From positions 984,899 to 1,048,898 of the forward strand of contig NZ_JALPRR010000002.1 of the NCBI RefSeq assembly GCF_023630205.1: a DNA stretch of 64,000 nt, written 5' to 3'. Positions within the stretch are counted from its first letter, which is position 1. Each line of letters starts with the position of its first letter. The notes under the pieces are model-generated. The model made no database searches, was not told where the DNA came from, and saw only the letters and a program-made list of their open reading frames with translations. Positions 53,853 through 63,896 of the stretch are shown here, piece after piece. Position numbers and translations under genes: made by a program. This DNA is from Pontibacter ruber (lineage in GTDB: Bacteria > Bacteroidota > Bacteroidia > Cytophagales > Hymenobacteraceae).

Positions 53853-55181
53853 ATGAGCATACCAACATACATAAGGCCTATAGTACTGGGCTTTCTTTTG
53901 TGGCCCTCCCTCCTGCTGGCCCAGTCAAAAGAACGCGTCCTTCCGGACAGCCTCACGCTGGAGCAGTGCATCGAATATGCGATCAGTAACAAACCCGATG
54001 TAAAACAAGCCAGAATAGATGAGGCCATCGGAGAGCGCGACATAAAAGCAAGCCTTTCCGACTGGTTACCACAGGTATCGGCACGATACACGCTGCTGCA
54101 TAACATCAAGCAGCAAACGACCGTGTTTGGGGATAACGTAGTAACAATCGGCACAAAGCACAACTCCAATATCTTATTTGAGGCCAACCAGACCCTTTAC
54201 AGCAACGATGTACTGCTCGCCTCCCGCTCGGCAAAGTACAACAGGCTGCAGCTCGACCAGAATACGCAGGATGTGAAGATCAATGCGGTGGTAGACGTGA
54301 GCAAAGCATTCTTTGACATTCTGCTTACCCAGGAGCAGCTTCGCATATATGACGAGAACATTGCCCGCGAGGAAAAGCAATACAAAGATGCTTTTGCCAG
54401 GTTCGAAAGTGGGCTTGTCGATAAAACCGACTACCAACGCGCAAGCATTACACTGGCTAACTCCCGGAGCCAGAGAAGAGGAACAGAAGAATCGCTGAAG
54501 GCCAAGTATACTTATCTGAAAGAGTTAATGGGCTTTCCGGCAAATGCAAAGCTGCAGCTTGTGTTTAACAATGCACTGATGCAGCAACAGATCCAGATCG
54601 ATACTACCCAGCAAGTGGCATATGCCAACCGCGTGGAGTACCAACAACTGGAGGCGCAGCAGCATGTACTGAAGCTGAATACCAATTACTACCGTTATGG
54701 TTTTCTTCCTACTGTTAACGCCTTCATCAATTATAGTCCGGTATACTTTAATAACAACTTCAGCGATCTCTACAATACAGCCTATCCTACTTCTACGGTC
54801 GGGTTGCAGGCTTCCATTCCTATTTTTCAGGGCACCAGAAGAATCCAGAACCTGAAGCGGGCACAATTGCTGGAAGAGCGCCTGGTCATAAGCATGGAGG
54901 ATACGCGCAACCGTATCAATACAGAATACCAGACAGCCCTTGCGAACTACAAAAGCGATCTTGTGGAATGGGAAACACAGCGGGAGAATGCCAAGCTTGC
55001 CGAAGAAGTTTACGACGTAATTAAGTTGCAGTACGACGAAGGTGTTAAGGCGTATGTAGATCTGATCGTGGCTGAGACCAGCCTGCGGGCTGCCCAATTA
55101 ATCTATTACAATGCCCTCTATCGGGTGCTGGCCAGCAAGCTTGACCTCCAGAGAGCATTAGGAACTATAGAAGTACAATAA
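53853..55181 (+). CDS. TolC-family outer-membrane efflux protein
   Basis: A 442-residue outer-membrane channel. The signal peptide ends at LLLAQ (about residue 24). The start SLTLEQCIEYAISNKPDVKQARID and the two halves of long helices with strands (EANQTLYSNDVLLASRS, VGLQASIPIFQGTRR) are the outer-membrane efflux protein pattern. The end IVAETSLRAAQLIYYNALYRVLASKLDLQRALG is the family's closing helix. It forms the exit duct for the RND pump encoded two genes downstream. Confidence 0.93.
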   Translation: MSIPTYIRPIVLGFLLWPSLLLAQSKERVLPDSLTLEQCIEYAISNKPDVKQARIDEAIGERDIKASLSDWLPQVSARYTLLHNIKQQTTVFGDNVVTIGTKHNSNILFEANQTLYSNDVLLASRSAKYNRLQLDQNTQDVKINAVVDVSKAFFDILLTQEQLRIYDENIAREEKQYKDAFARFESGLVDKTDYQRASITLANSRSQRRGTEESLKAKYTYLKELMGFPANAKLQLVFNNALMQQQIQIDTTQQVAYANRVEYQQLEAQQHVLKLNTNYYRYGFLPTVNAFINYSPVYFNNNFSDLYNTAYPTSTVGLQASIPIFQGTRRIQNLKRAQLLEERLVISMEDTRNRINTEYQTALANYKSDLVEWETQRENAKLAEEVYDVIKLQYDEGVKAYVDLIVAETSLRAAQLIYYNALYRVLASKLDLQRALGTIEVQ

Positions 55182-55206
55182 ATTTATCGCAATTCACTCA
55201 TACAGC

Positions 55207-56337
55207 ATGAAGAGATATTTCTCACAGCTTTTAGTTTTCATTATTGCCCCGGCATTGCTTGCTTCCTGTGGCGATTCTAACTCTGCACAGCAACAGAACC
55301 CCGCCGCTACTGCGGTACCGGTTAATGCCTTTAAAGTAAACACTGAATCCGTAACAGGTAAAGACACTTACCCTGCAACTGTGGTTTCGCTCAATGAGGT
55401 AGAGCTGCGCCCGCAGGTATCCGGTTATATTACCAACATTTTTGTGCAGGATGGGCAGAAAGTAAAGAAAGGACAAGCTCTTTACGAGATAGACAGAAGC
55501 AAGTACCAGGCATCGTACCAGCAGGCAAACGCCAACCTGCAGAGCGCCCGAGCTAACCTGGCCCGAGCTCAGAAAGACCTGGAACGTTATGAACGTCTGG
55601 CAGCAAAGGAGGCTATTGCCACCCAGCAGGTAGATTATGCCCGTGCTGATGTGGTAGCTGCACAATCGCAGGTAAAGGCTGCCCAGGCACAGGTCCGAAG
55701 TGTCTCCACGGATCTGGGCTATTCCGTGATCAACGCGCCTTTCTCTGGTACCATCGGTATTTCGCAGGTAAGAGTAGGTGCTCAGGTGTCGCCGGGACAG
55801 CCGCTGCTCAATACCATCTCTTCCTCCGATCCTATTGCCGTTGATTTTGTGATCAACGAACAGGAGATCGGCCGCTTTGCTGACTTACAGCACGGCGATC
55901 AGCCGGATTCGCTGTTTACCATCCGCCTGAACAATGACATGATCTATCCCCATACCGGTAAGATCCTGGCAATTGACAGGGCCATTGGCCGCCGGACAGG
56001 TACAACCACTGTACGGGTGCAATTCCCCAACCCCGAAGGCATGCTGATACCTGGCATGACCGTAGACCTGCAGGTACTGAACCAGGACATTGGTAACCAG
56101 TTGGTAATCCCTTTCAAAGCAGTAACAGAGCAGCTCGGGGAGTATTATGTATATGTGATACAGGGCGATTCTGTGGTGCAGCAGAATGTAACACTGGGCA
56201 CGCGCGTGAACGCGGATGTAGTGGTGCGCGAGGGCTTAAAGGAAGGCCAGCAGATTGTAGTGGAAGGCATACAGCGCCTGCGCCAGGGAGCCAAAGTACA
56301 GGTTGGTGCCGCACAGCCGCAGGCTGCCAGCAAATAA
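55207..56337 (+). CDS. RND efflux periplasmic adaptor (membrane fusion protein)
   Basis: A 376-residue adaptor with a lipoprotein signal (lipobox LLASC, Cys at about residue 21). The order is biotinyl-lipoyl half (GQKVKKGQALYEIDRSKYQASYQQANANLQSARANLARAQKDLERYERLAAKEAIA), coiled-coil hairpin, second lipoyl half with INAPFSGTIGISQVRVGAQVSPGQPL, and beta-barrel. It links the inner-membrane pump to TolC. It starts 25 bases after the tolC gene, and the RND gene follows after 36 bases. Confidence 0.94.
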   Translation: MKRYFSQLLVFIIAPALLASCGDSNSAQQQNPAATAVPVNAFKVNTESVTGKDTYPATVVSLNEVELRPQVSGYITNIFVQDGQKVKKGQALYEIDRSKYQASYQQANANLQSARANLARAQKDLERYERLAAKEAIATQQVDYARADVVAAQSQVKAAQAQVRSVSTDLGYSVINAPFSGTIGISQVRVGAQVSPGQPLLNTISSSDPIAVDFVINEQEIGRFADLQHGDQPDSLFTIRLNNDMIYPHTGKILAIDRAIGRRTGTTTVRVQFPNPEGMLIPGMTVDLQVLNQDIGNQLVIPFKAVTEQLGEYYVYVIQGDSVVQQNVTLGTRVNADVVVREGLKEGQQIVVEGIQRLRQGAKVQVGAAQPQAASK

Positions 56338-56373
56338 TTATGGGCCAGTTTTCGAACAAGATCTAAGAGAAGT

Positions 56374-59300
56374 ATGATTTCAGAAGTATTTATAAGAAGG
56401 CCCGTCACTGCCATGGTCATCTCAATTGTGATCGTGCTGGTAGGTTTGCTGGCCATGATGAACCTCCCGGTTACCCAGTATCCGGATATTTCACCGCCTA
56501 CGGTTGCGGTATCTGCAAACTATACCGGCTCTGATGCGCAAACGGTGGAGCAGACAGTAGCCACTCCCGTCGAGACGCAGATCAACGGTACGCCGGGTAT
56601 GGCTTATATCACCTCTACCAACACCAGTACCGGACAGATGAACATGTCTGTTACCTTTGATGTGGGCACCGACATAGATATTGCCACACTTGATGTACAG
56701 AACCGGGCAAGTATAGCCGAGCCCAGCCTTCCCGAAGAAGTAAGGCGACTGGGAGTAACGGTGCGCAAGCGAAACCCGAGTATCATGATGGTGGTGGGCA
56801 TTTACTCGCCCAAGAAAAGCCACGACATTCAGTACCTGGACAACTATACCAATATTTTTGTGAAAGACGCCCTGATGCGTGTAGAGGGTGTTGGCGATAT
56901 CGTTTCCATTGGCCAGGATTTCAGCATGCGCCTCTGGCTGCAGCCGGACAAACTGGCACAGTACAACATCAGTGCAAGTGAGGTAACGTCGGCCATTCAG
57001 GAGCAGAACCTGCAGGTGGCAGCCGGTACAGTCGGCAGCGCGCCGCAGTTTACGACGCAGGCTTTCCAGTACCCTATCACGGTAACCGGCCGTTTGCAAA
57101 CGCAGGAAGAGTTTGGTGACATCATTGTGCGTACAAACCCTGCTGACGGCTCTGTTGTGTACCTGCGCGATGTGGCCCGGATCGAGTTTGGCCGGTTTGA
57201 CTACGGCAGAGAAGCCAAAGTAAACGGAAACGAGGCTACGATGATGCTCATTTACCAGGCTCCGGGCAGCAATGCCCTGGAAACTGCTGATGGTATCTAT
57301 GCTGCGCTTGAAGATTTGAAGAAGACCTTCCCTGCCGATGTCGATTACGTCGTTTCCTTTGAGTCTGTCTCGGTAGTGCAGGTGTCGATCGAAGAAGTGG
57401 TGCGCACGCTTGTAGAGGCCCTGATTCTGGTGATCATCGTAGTGTTCCTGTTCCTGCAGAGCTGGCGCGCAACGCTGGTTCCTGTACTGGCAATCCCAGT
57501 GTCTATTATCGGTACGTTCATCTTCTTCATCCCGCTTGGCTTCACCATCAACACGCTTACTTTGTTTGGCTTCGTGCTAACCATTGGTATTGTGGTGGAC
57601 GATGCCATTGTGGTGGTGGAAGCGGTGCAGCATTATATTGACCATGAACGGCTTTCAGCGAAGGAAGCAACCCGCAAGGCCATGCGCGATATCACGGCAC
57701 CGGTAATTGCCATTGCGCTTATACTTGCTGCGGTGTTCATTCCGGTTGGTTTTATACCTGGTATCGTGGGTCGCCTGTACCAGCAGTTTGCCATTACGAT
57801 CGCGATCTCTGTACTTATATCGGCTTTTGTCGCGCTTAGCCTGACGCCGGCACTTTGCTCGCTGATGCTCAAGCCGATGAACGTGAACAGAAACTCCCGG
57901 GGCCTGAACAAATTTTTCTACAAATTCAATAACTGGTTTGCCCGAGCCACCCAGTCCTACTCCGGTGGCGTACGCAAAAGTATAAAAGCAGCTCCCCTGG
58001 TACTTATCCTGCTCATCTGTATCTATGTAGGCACGGCAGGCATGTTCGTAACCAAACCTTCGGGCTTTATTCCAACAGAGGACGAGGGACGTCTGTTTGT
58101 ATCCATCGAATTACCGGAAGGAGCCTCCAGCGTCCGGACAAAAGCCATACTTTCCGAGATGGGAGATATCATGGCTACCGTGCCTGCCTTGCGGAATTAT
58201 ACTTCCATTGCTGGCCTGAACGCGATCAACTTTTCTTTTAAATCGAACAGCGGTACCTTTTTCATTCAGTTACAGCCCTGGGACAAGCGGAAAGACAAGG
58301 CAGATCAGCTTGCCGGTGTGATCGCCACGTTGCAGCAGAAGTTTTCCGTTATCAAAGAGGCGAACGTGTTTGTGGTATCTCCACCGGCCATACCTGGTCT
58401 GGGGCAGTCGGGCGGTTTCAGCTTTGTGCTGCAGCAGCGTAAAGCCGGCGACGTGAAGGAACTCGAGCAGGTGATGGGGCAGTTCCTGGCTGCTGCCAAC
58501 CAGCGCCCCGAAATTGCCATGGCTTACAGCTTCTTTACGGCCAAAACACCAGGCTACCACATCGATGTAGACCGTGAGAAAGCAAAAAGGCTGGGCGTGA
58601 ACGTAGCAGATATCTACACCACCATGTCGACCTACATGGGCAGCCGCTATGTAAACGACTTTACCCGCTACGGCAGAAGCTTCCGGGTGGTGGCCCAGGC
58701 AGATACGGCGTACCGGATGGACATCTCCAACCTGAAGCAATACTACGTGATGAACCGGCAAGGGGAAGCCGTACCGTTGAGTGCGCTTATTTCACACCGG
58801 ATCGTAGAGAATGCGCCGGTTATTTCGCACTTCAACCTGTTCCGCTCTGTCGATATCAACGGAAACGCTGCGCCGGGTTACAGCAGCGGGCAGGCACTGC
58901 AGGCCTTGGAAGAAGTTGCGGCAGAGGTGCTACCGGCCGGGTATGGCTATGAGTTTACCGGCCTCAGCCGTGAAGAGAAAACAGCCGGAAGCAGCACGAT
59001 CTATATCTTCTCGCTGTCGATTATACTTGTACTGCTGCTACTGGCCGCCTTGTACGAAAGCTGGTCAGTGCCGTTCTCTATCCTGTTTGCGATTCCGCTG
59101 GGTATGTTCGGAGCTATCCTTGCCTTAACCTTGCTGCCTAAACTGGATAATAACATCTATGCCCAGATCGGTATGATCACGCTGATCGGTCTGGCTGCAA
59201 AGAACGCGATCCTGATCGTGGAGTTTGCCAAAGAACGGGTGGACCATGGCATGGAGCTGATTGAAGCAACCATCGAGGCAGTGAAGCTGCGTCTGCGTCC

Positions 59301-59568
59301 GATCATCATGACCTCGCTTGCTTTTATACTTGGCGTGGTGCCACTGGCGCTGGCAGGTGGTGCCGGAGCGGTTGCCCGCCAGACCATTGGCTGGACTGTG
59401 ATCGGTGGTATGCTGGCGGCGACCTTCCTGGCTATTTTTGTGGTGCCGGTGCTGTTTGTGGTAATTACCCGATTGGCTTATGGCAAACAAAAGCTGGCCG
59501 AGCTACAGGCCAACTACAAACCGGAAGACTACGACCACGACTTTACGTACGGCAGCTCACAGGAGTAA
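56374..59568 (+). CDS. RND multidrug efflux permease (HAE1/AcrB type)
   Basis: A 1064-residue inner-membrane proton-driven pump. It has the typical twelve helices and two large periplasmic loops. Motifs include MISEVFIRRPVTAMVISIVIVLVG, PVTQYPDISPP, ETQINGTPGM, IVVDDAIVVVEAVQHYI (the paired Asp of helix 4) and GLAAKNAILIVEFAKER (Lys of helix 10). This is the HAE1 drug and solvent branch, not the heavy-metal one. It is the last gene of the tetR-tolC-adaptor-pump locus. Confidence 0.96.
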   Translation: MISEVFIRRPVTAMVISIVIVLVGLLAMMNLPVTQYPDISPPTVAVSANYTGSDAQTVEQTVATPVETQINGTPGMAYITSTNTSTGQMNMSVTFDVGTDIDIATLDVQNRASIAEPSLPEEVRRLGVTVRKRNPSIMMVVGIYSPKKSHDIQYLDNYTNIFVKDALMRVEGVGDIVSIGQDFSMRLWLQPDKLAQYNISASEVTSAIQEQNLQVAAGTVGSAPQFTTQAFQYPITVTGRLQTQEEFGDIIVRTNPADGSVVYLRDVARIEFGRFDYGREAKVNGNEATMMLIYQAPGSNALETADGIYAALEDLKKTFPADVDYVVSFESVSVVQVSIEEVVRTLVEALILVIIVVFLFLQSWRATLVPVLAIPVSIIGTFIFFIPLGFTINTLTLFGFVLTIGIVVDDAIVVVEAVQHYIDHERLSAKEATRKAMRDITAPVIAIALILAAVFIPVGFIPGIVGRLYQQFAITIAISVLISAFVALSLTPALCSLMLKPMNVNRNSRGLNKFFYKFNNWFARATQSYSGGVRKSIKAAPLVLILLICIYVGTAGMFVTKPSGFIPTEDEGRLFVSIELPEGASSVRTKAILSEMGDIMATVPALRNYTSIAGLNAINFSFKSNSGTFFIQLQPWDKRKDKADQLAGVIATLQQKFSVIKEANVFVVSPPAIPGLGQSGGFSFVLQQRKAGDVKELEQVMGQFLAAANQRPEIAMAYSFFTAKTPGYHIDVDREKAKRLGVNVADIYTTMSTYMGSRYVNDFTRYGRSFRVVAQADTAYRMDISNLKQYYVMNRQGEAVPLSALISHRIVENAPVISHFNLFRSVDINGNAAPGYSSGQALQALEEVAAEVLPAGYGYEFTGLSREEKTAGSSTIYIFSLSIILVLLLLAALYESWSVPFSILFAIPLGMFGAILALTLLPKLDNNIYAQIGMITLIGLAAKNAILIVEFAKERVDHGMELIEATIEAVKLRLRPIIMTSLAFILGVVPLALAGGAGAVARQTIGWTVIGGMLAATFLAIFVVPVLFVVITRLAYGKQKLAELQANYKPEDYDHDFTYGSSQE

Positions 59569-59599
59569 CGTATAAGTATACTTTAGTTAATTATAGCGA

Positions 59600-59635
59600 G
59601 GCCCCGGGTAAAAATCCGGGGCCTGGTTGTTTTTA
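59600..59635 (+). terminator. terminator of the efflux operon
   Basis: AGGCCCCGG and CCGGGGCCT around GTAAAAAT, then GGTTGTTTTT. Confidence 0.82.
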
Positions 59636-59731
59636 AGCACTAGATAGCAACCTCTCGCCTGCTCACTGAACTGCTATGGTATTCATTTTCAAGGTTATAT
59701 TTCAAAATACTAATGGAAGTCAGGAAAAGAA

Positions 59732-59767
59732 GTGACGTAAATCACCGGGCCCTATGATGTCCATCAT
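59732..59767 (+). promoter_or_regulatory. two dyads upstream of nirK, one Crp/Fnr-type
   Basis: GTGACGTAAATCAC (59732-59745) is a GTGA-N6-TCAC dyad, the core of Crp-family sites; FNR-type sites share the arm geometry. ATGATGTCCATCAT (59754-59767) is a second dyad with 2-base spacing. Both lie 61-96 bases before the start codon. Regulation of denitrification genes by Crp/Fnr-family proteins is usual, so control by oxygen or NO is inferred. Confidence 0.5.
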
Positions 59768-59827
59768 CTAAATTCCGGACGTGCAGGTGTTTATTTGTAT
59801 CAACGAAAACATCTAACCCGGATCCTT

Positions 59828-61306
59828 ATGAAAAGGTCATCTACACACAAATTGGTACAGCTATTAGCCGTGGGCATCTATGGCCTGGGCATATTAGCAT
59901 CCTGTAGCTCTAAGGCTACAACAAACGCCGAAATTTTAAAATCAATCGAAGAGGCAAATCCGAAGGAGATGGCTGTTATAGAGGCAGAACTGACGGATGC
60001 TCCGTTGGTACCGGCTCCTATTACCCGCAAGACTCCTGCAAAAGTGGTAGTGCGCCTGGAAGTAACGGAAGTGGTTAAGAAGATGGCTGATGGCGTTGAT
60101 TATACTTTCTGGACCTTTGGTGGTTCGGTGCCCGGTAAGTTTATCCGTATCAGGGAAAACGATGAAGTGGAGTTTCACCTGATGAACCACCCCGACAGCA
60201 AGAACCCACACAACATTGACCTGCACGCGGTAACCGGACCAGGTGGTGGCGCTGCTTCTACTTTTACTGCTCCCGGCCACGAGACTGTGTTCAATTTCAA
60301 GGCGCTGAATCCCGGCCTTTATGTATACCACTGCGCGACAGCCCCGGTAGGTATGCACATTGCCAACGGCATGTACGGGCTTATACTTGTAGAGCCTAAA
60401 GAAGGCCTGCCAAAAGTAGACAAAGAGTACTATGTAATGCAGGGCGACTTCTATACCAAGGGAGCTTTTGGTGCACCTGGCCTGCAGCCTTTCGATATGG
60501 AAAAAGCGCTGGATGAGAACCCTTCTTACGTGGTGTTCAACGGCTCTGTAGGTTCCCTGACCGGCGATAATGCCCTGACTGCCAAAGTAGGCGAAACCAT
60601 CCGTTTGTTTGTAGGTAACGGCGGCCCTAACCTGGTTTCTTCCTTCCACGTGATCGGTGAGATCTTCGACAATGTGTACACTGAAGGTGGTACCAAAATA
60701 CACAACAATGTGCAGACCACGCTGGTACCGGCAGGCGGCTCTGCCATTACAGAATTCAAAGCGGATGTACCCGGTAACTATGTGCTGGTTGACCACTCTA
60801 TCTTCCGGGCATTTAACAAAGGTGCCTTGGGCATGCTGAAAGTAGAAGGCGGTGAAGACAAGAAATTATACTCCGGTCTGATCGAAGACAGGATTTACCA
60901 GCCGGAAGGCTCTACCGTGCAGGAAATGCCGCAATCAGCTACTCCTAAGGCTGCGATTGCCTCCAACAAAGACATGCGACTGGAACTTGGTAAAACGCTG
61001 TATGCCCAGAACTGCCAGGCTTGTCACCAGGCCGAGGGCCAGGGTATAAAAGGTGCCTTCCCTCCGCTTGCCAAATCCGACTTCCTCAATGCCGACGTGA
61101 ATAGAGCCATCGGTGTAGTAGCTCACGGCCTGGAAGGACAGATCAAAGTAAACGGCGAGCTTTACAACAGCACCATGCCGAAGCTGAAGCTGACTGACGA
61201 GGAAATTGCCAATGTGATGACCTTTGTGATGAACAACTGGGGCAACAAAGGTGGTGAAGTAAACCTCGAGCACGTGAAGAAAGCAAAGGCTTCTTACAAG
61301 CACTAA
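59828..61306 (+). CDS. nirK: copper-containing nitrite reductase with C-terminal cytochrome c domain
   Basis: A 492-residue exported lipoprotein (lipobox ILASC) that reduces nitrite to NO. Two cupredoxin domains hold the copper ligands: NPHNIDLH (type 1 His, Asp, type 2 His), [11 protein letters not shown] (His, Cys, His), IANGMYG (Met), SSFHVIG and LVDHSI (His of domain 2). The loop between the Cys and the next His is short. The last 110 residues are a c-type cytochrome (CQACH heme site, axial Met in STMPKL), an electron-donor fusion known in Bacteroidota. Downstream are an FGE-like and a SCO gene; no nor or nos genes are in the window. Confidence 0.95.
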   Translation: MKRSSTHKLVQLLAVGIYGLGILASCSSKATTNAEILKSIEEANPKEMAVIEAELTDAPLVPAPITRKTPAKVVVRLEVTEVVKKMADGVDYTFWTFGGSVPGKFIRIRENDEVEFHLMNHPDSKNPHNIDLHAVTGPGGGAASTFTAPGHETVFNFKALNPGLYVYHCATAPVGMHIANGMYGLILVEPKEGLPKVDKEYYVMQGDFYTKGAFGAPGLQPFDMEKALDENPSYVVFNGSVGSLTGDNALTAKVGETIRLFVGNGGPNLVSSFHVIGEIFDNVYTEGGTKIHNNVQTTLVPAGGSAITEFKADVPGNYVLVDHSIFRAFNKGALGMLKVEGGEDKKLYSGLIEDRIYQPEGSTVQEMPQSATPKAAIASNKDMRLELGKTLYAQNCQACHQAEGQGIKGAFPPLAKSDFLNADVNRAIGVVAHGLEGQIKVNGELYNSTMPKLKLTDEEIANVMTFVMNNWGNKGGEVNLEHVKKAKASYKH

Positions 61307-61330
61307 TCTAAAGTATAAAGCACCAACATC

Positions 61331-62137
61331 ATGATCCGACGACTTCTCACAGCAATTCTGATGCTTGGAGCTTGTAGTATGGCTGCAGCACAAAAGGGCA
61401 CTCCCACTGACATGGTTCAGGTAAAAGGAGGCACTTTTGTGCCGCTTTACGGCAGCGATGGTGCTGCTGTAACCGTGCAAAGCTTCCGGATGGACAAATA
61501 CCCGGTTACCAATGCCGAGTTTGAAGCTTTCGTAGCCAAAAATCCGAAGTGGAAGAAAACAGCTGTGAAGAAGCTTTTCGCAGATGCCAATTACCTGCGC
61601 CACTGGACTTCAGAATCAGGTATAGGTGCCAATACTGATAAGTTAAAGAACAGCCCTGTAACCAATGTATCCTGGTTTGCTGCAAAAGCTTATTGCGAGT
61701 GCGAGGGCAAGCGCCTGCCAACCGTAAGCGAATGGGAGTTTGCTGCACTGGCCAGCGAAACAAAGGCAGACGCCTCCAGCGATCCGAAGTTTTACCAGCG
61801 CAGCCTGGACTGGTACAGCCAGCCTAACCCGAAATATCTGCCGCCGGTGCAGCAAAGCTTCCGCAACTACTACGGCCTGCACGGCATGATCGGGCTGGTG
61901 TGGGAATGGACCTCTGATTTTAACTCTGCCCTGATCATTGGAGAATCGAGAGCTAATGCCAGCCTCGACAGGCAGCTGTTCTGCGGGGCCGGATCAAATG
62001 GTGCCAGCGATGTGAAGAATTATGTGGCTTTTATGCGGTATGCCTTCCGCTCCAGCCTGAAAGCAAATTATACGGTTGCCAACCTTGGCTTCCGGTGTGT
62101 GCAGGACCAGAAAGTACAAACGATTGCTAAAAAGTAA
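61331..62137 (+). CDS. formylglycine-generating-enzyme-like (SUMF1) protein
   Basis: A 268-residue exported protein with a signal peptide (about 1-21). It has the FGE-sulfatase fold pattern: DMVQVKGGTFVPLYGSD, FRMDKYPVTNAEFEAFV, PVTNVSWFAAKAYCECEGKRLPTVSEWEFAAL, VWEWTSDF and NLGFRCV. The cysteine pair of true FGE is not obvious, so it may be a structural or accessory protein. From memory, a SUMF1 protein next to nirK is common in Bacteroidota, which suggests a role in maturation. It starts 25 bases after nirK. Confidence 0.88.
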   Translation: MIRRLLTAILMLGACSMAAAQKGTPTDMVQVKGGTFVPLYGSDGAAVTVQSFRMDKYPVTNAEFEAFVAKNPKWKKTAVKKLFADANYLRHWTSESGIGANTDKLKNSPVTNVSWFAAKAYCECEGKRLPTVSEWEFAALASETKADASSDPKFYQRSLDWYSQPNPKYLPPVQQSFRNYYGLHGMIGLVWEWTSDFNSALIIGESRANASLDRQLFCGAGSNGASDVKNYVAFMRYAFRSSLKANYTVANLGFRCVQDQKVQTIAKK

Positions 62138-62140
62138 AAG

Positions 62141-62779
62141 ATGAATATGATGAAACGCTATACCGCCTCTGCCCTTTTGCTTTTAGCAATTGTAATTGGC
62201 GCCTGCCAGCAGGGAGAAAGTATTGACAACCTGGAAACTGAAAAAGCAGCCATTGCCTCTGTTTCAGGTACAGCTGAGTTATCGGATATGTCGCTCTATA
62301 ACCTGGAGTCGGAATGGCAAAACCAGGAGAACGAAACTGTGAAGCTGCAGCACCTGCAGGGCAAGGTACAGCTGGTGGCCATGATCTATACCAGTTGCGA
62401 ATACGCCTGCCCGCGCATTGTAGCTGATCTTAAGCGCATCGAATCTTCTTTGGAAGAAGTAAAGCGCGAAGATGTAGGCATTGTGCTGGTAACCATGGAC
62501 CCGGTGCGTGATACACCGGAAAAGCTGAGCGCGTTTGCGGCAGAAAACAAACTCAGCTCCGACCGCTACGAGCTCCTCACCAGCAAGCAGGAAAACATCC
62601 AGGAACTGGCTGCTTTGCTGAACATGAAGTATAAAATGTCGCCTAACGGAGAGATCGCCCACTCCAACATCATCTCTGTGTTGAACGCACAAGGCGAGAT
62701 CGTACACCAGCAGGAAGGCCTGGGCAAAGACCCTAATGAAACGGTTGAAGCTATTAAGGGTTTATTGAAAAAGATGTAG
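62141..62779 (+). CDS. SCO family protein (copper chaperone, thioredoxin fold)
   Basis: A 212-residue lipoprotein (lipobox VIGAC). The metal site is TSCEYACPR (CxxxC) with a His in GEIAHSNI, and VTMDPVRDTPEKLSAFA is the SCO signature. SCO proteins deliver copper; here probably to NirK, since the gene starts 3 bases after the SUMF1 gene of the nirK cluster. Alternatively it could serve a cytochrome oxidase elsewhere. Start at 62141, or the Met three codons later. Confidence 0.9.
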   Translation: MNMMKRYTASALLLLAIVIGACQQGESIDNLETEKAAIASVSGTAELSDMSLYNLESEWQNQENETVKLQHLQGKVQLVAMIYTSCEYACPRIVADLKRIESSLEEVKREDVGIVLVTMDPVRDTPEKLSAFAAENKLSSDRYELLTSKQENIQELAALLNMKYKMSPNGEIAHSNIISVLNAQGEIVHQQEGLGKDPNETVEAIKGLLKKM

Positions 62780-62803
62780 CAGGCCAGCCGGAACAGAAAA
62801 CAA

Positions 62804-62835
62804 GAAAGGCTGCACTAATAAAAGTGCAGCCTTTC
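62804..62835. terminator. bidirectional terminator-like hairpin
   Basis: GAAAGGCTGCACT and AGTGCAGCCTTTC around AATAAA form a perfect 13-bp stem between the convergent SCO and SDR genes. T runs are short. Confidence 0.75.
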
Positions 62836-62893
62836 CTGCTGTTATATCCAGCGGTATAATCTTTACCTCTCTACCTTTCTAACTTTTTAACTC

Positions 62894-63769
62894 TCAACCC
62901 TGTCCTTTCCCTCGCATCTGTTTTTCCATGGCATCCCACATTTCCTGCGGAATCTGGTCGAAGGAGTTAAACTCGCCGGCGCCATAAAGCCATTCGCCGC
63001 CATCTATGGTCACTACTTCACCGTTCACAAACGATGCGTAGTCAGACACCAGGTAGGCAGCCAGGTTTGCCAGTTCCTGGTGCTCTCCGAACCTGCCCAC
63101 CGGTATGCGTTTAACTGGATCAAGTTTATCGGCCAGTTGCTTTGGGAACAGGCGCGTCCAGGCGCCTTCTGTCGGGAAAGGCCCGGGTGCAATGGCGTTG
63201 GAGCGGATGCCATACTTTGCCCACTCGGATGCCAAGGAGCGTGTCAGGGCCAGCACACCAGCTTTGGCGCAGGCAGAAGGCACCACGTAGCCCGAGCCTG
63301 TCCAGGCATAGGTGGTAACGATGTTAAGTATAGTAGCCTGCTGTTTTTGCTCAATCCAGTGTTTGCCTAAGGCCAGTGTGCAGTTATAGCTGCCCTTCAG
63401 CACAATATCCGTAATCACGTCGAAAGCCTTGTGGCTGAGCCTTTCCGTAGGGCTCACAAAGTTACCAGCAGCATTATTTACCAGCACATCCACCCTGCCG
63501 AACTTGTCTAAGGTAGCCTGCAGCATGGCTTCGATCTCGTTATACTTGCGCACGTCGCAGGCGATTGGAAGCACCTGCCCGCCTGTTTCTTCCGTCAGTT
63601 CACGGGCAGTTTGTTCCAGCACTTCCATTTTGCGGCTGCTGATCACCGCGTTGGCGCCTAGCTCAAGAAAATACTTTACCATGGAGCGGCCAAGGCCAGT
63701 TCCGCCGCCTGTTACAATGATCGTTTTGCCTTTCAGGGCGCCTTCTTTCAACATGGGTTCTGCTTTCAT
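62894..63769 (-). CDS. SDR oxidoreductase, 2,4-dienoyl-CoA reductase-like
   Basis: A 291-residue short-chain dehydrogenase. The NADP(H)-binding motif is TGGGTGLGR, with SSRK (phosphate contact) after it, then NNAAGNF. The catalytic region reads YAWTGSGYVVPSACAKAGV, in which Lys is kept but the normal YxxxK Tyr is replaced by Ser, as in mitochondrial DECR. So it is a 2,4-dienoyl-CoA reductase of fatty-acid oxidation by inference. I chose the Met at 63769; the frame runs to 63799, and 63754 is also possible. Confidence 0.87.
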   Translation of the reverse strand: MKAEPMLKEGALKGKTIIVTGGGTGLGRSMVKYFLELGANAVISSRKMEVLEQTARELTEETGGQVLPIACDVRKYNEIEAMLQATLDKFGRVDVLVNNAAGNFVSPTERLSHKAFDVITDIVLKGSYNCTLALGKHWIEQKQQATILNIVTTYAWTGSGYVVPSACAKAGVLALTRSLASEWAKYGIRSNAIAPGPFPTEGAWTRLFPKQLADKLDPVKRIPVGRFGEHQELANLAAYLVSDYASFVNGEVVTIDGGEWLYGAGEFNSFDQIPQEMWDAMEKQMRGKGQG

Positions 63770-63896
63770 ACTTTTATTTTGTTTCTTACGATTTCGCATT
63801 GCCGGCTACAGGAGCAGGTGCATTTACATAAAGATAAGAATAGCGTAGTATATCCTTCAAGAAAAGTCGTATTCTTAACAGAAACAAATTGAAGCT

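Noticed and set aside
59942..60796. 284-codon open frame antisense to nirK
   Set aside because: It lies fully inside nirK, whose copper ligands are all intact, and the translation looks like reversed coding sequence.
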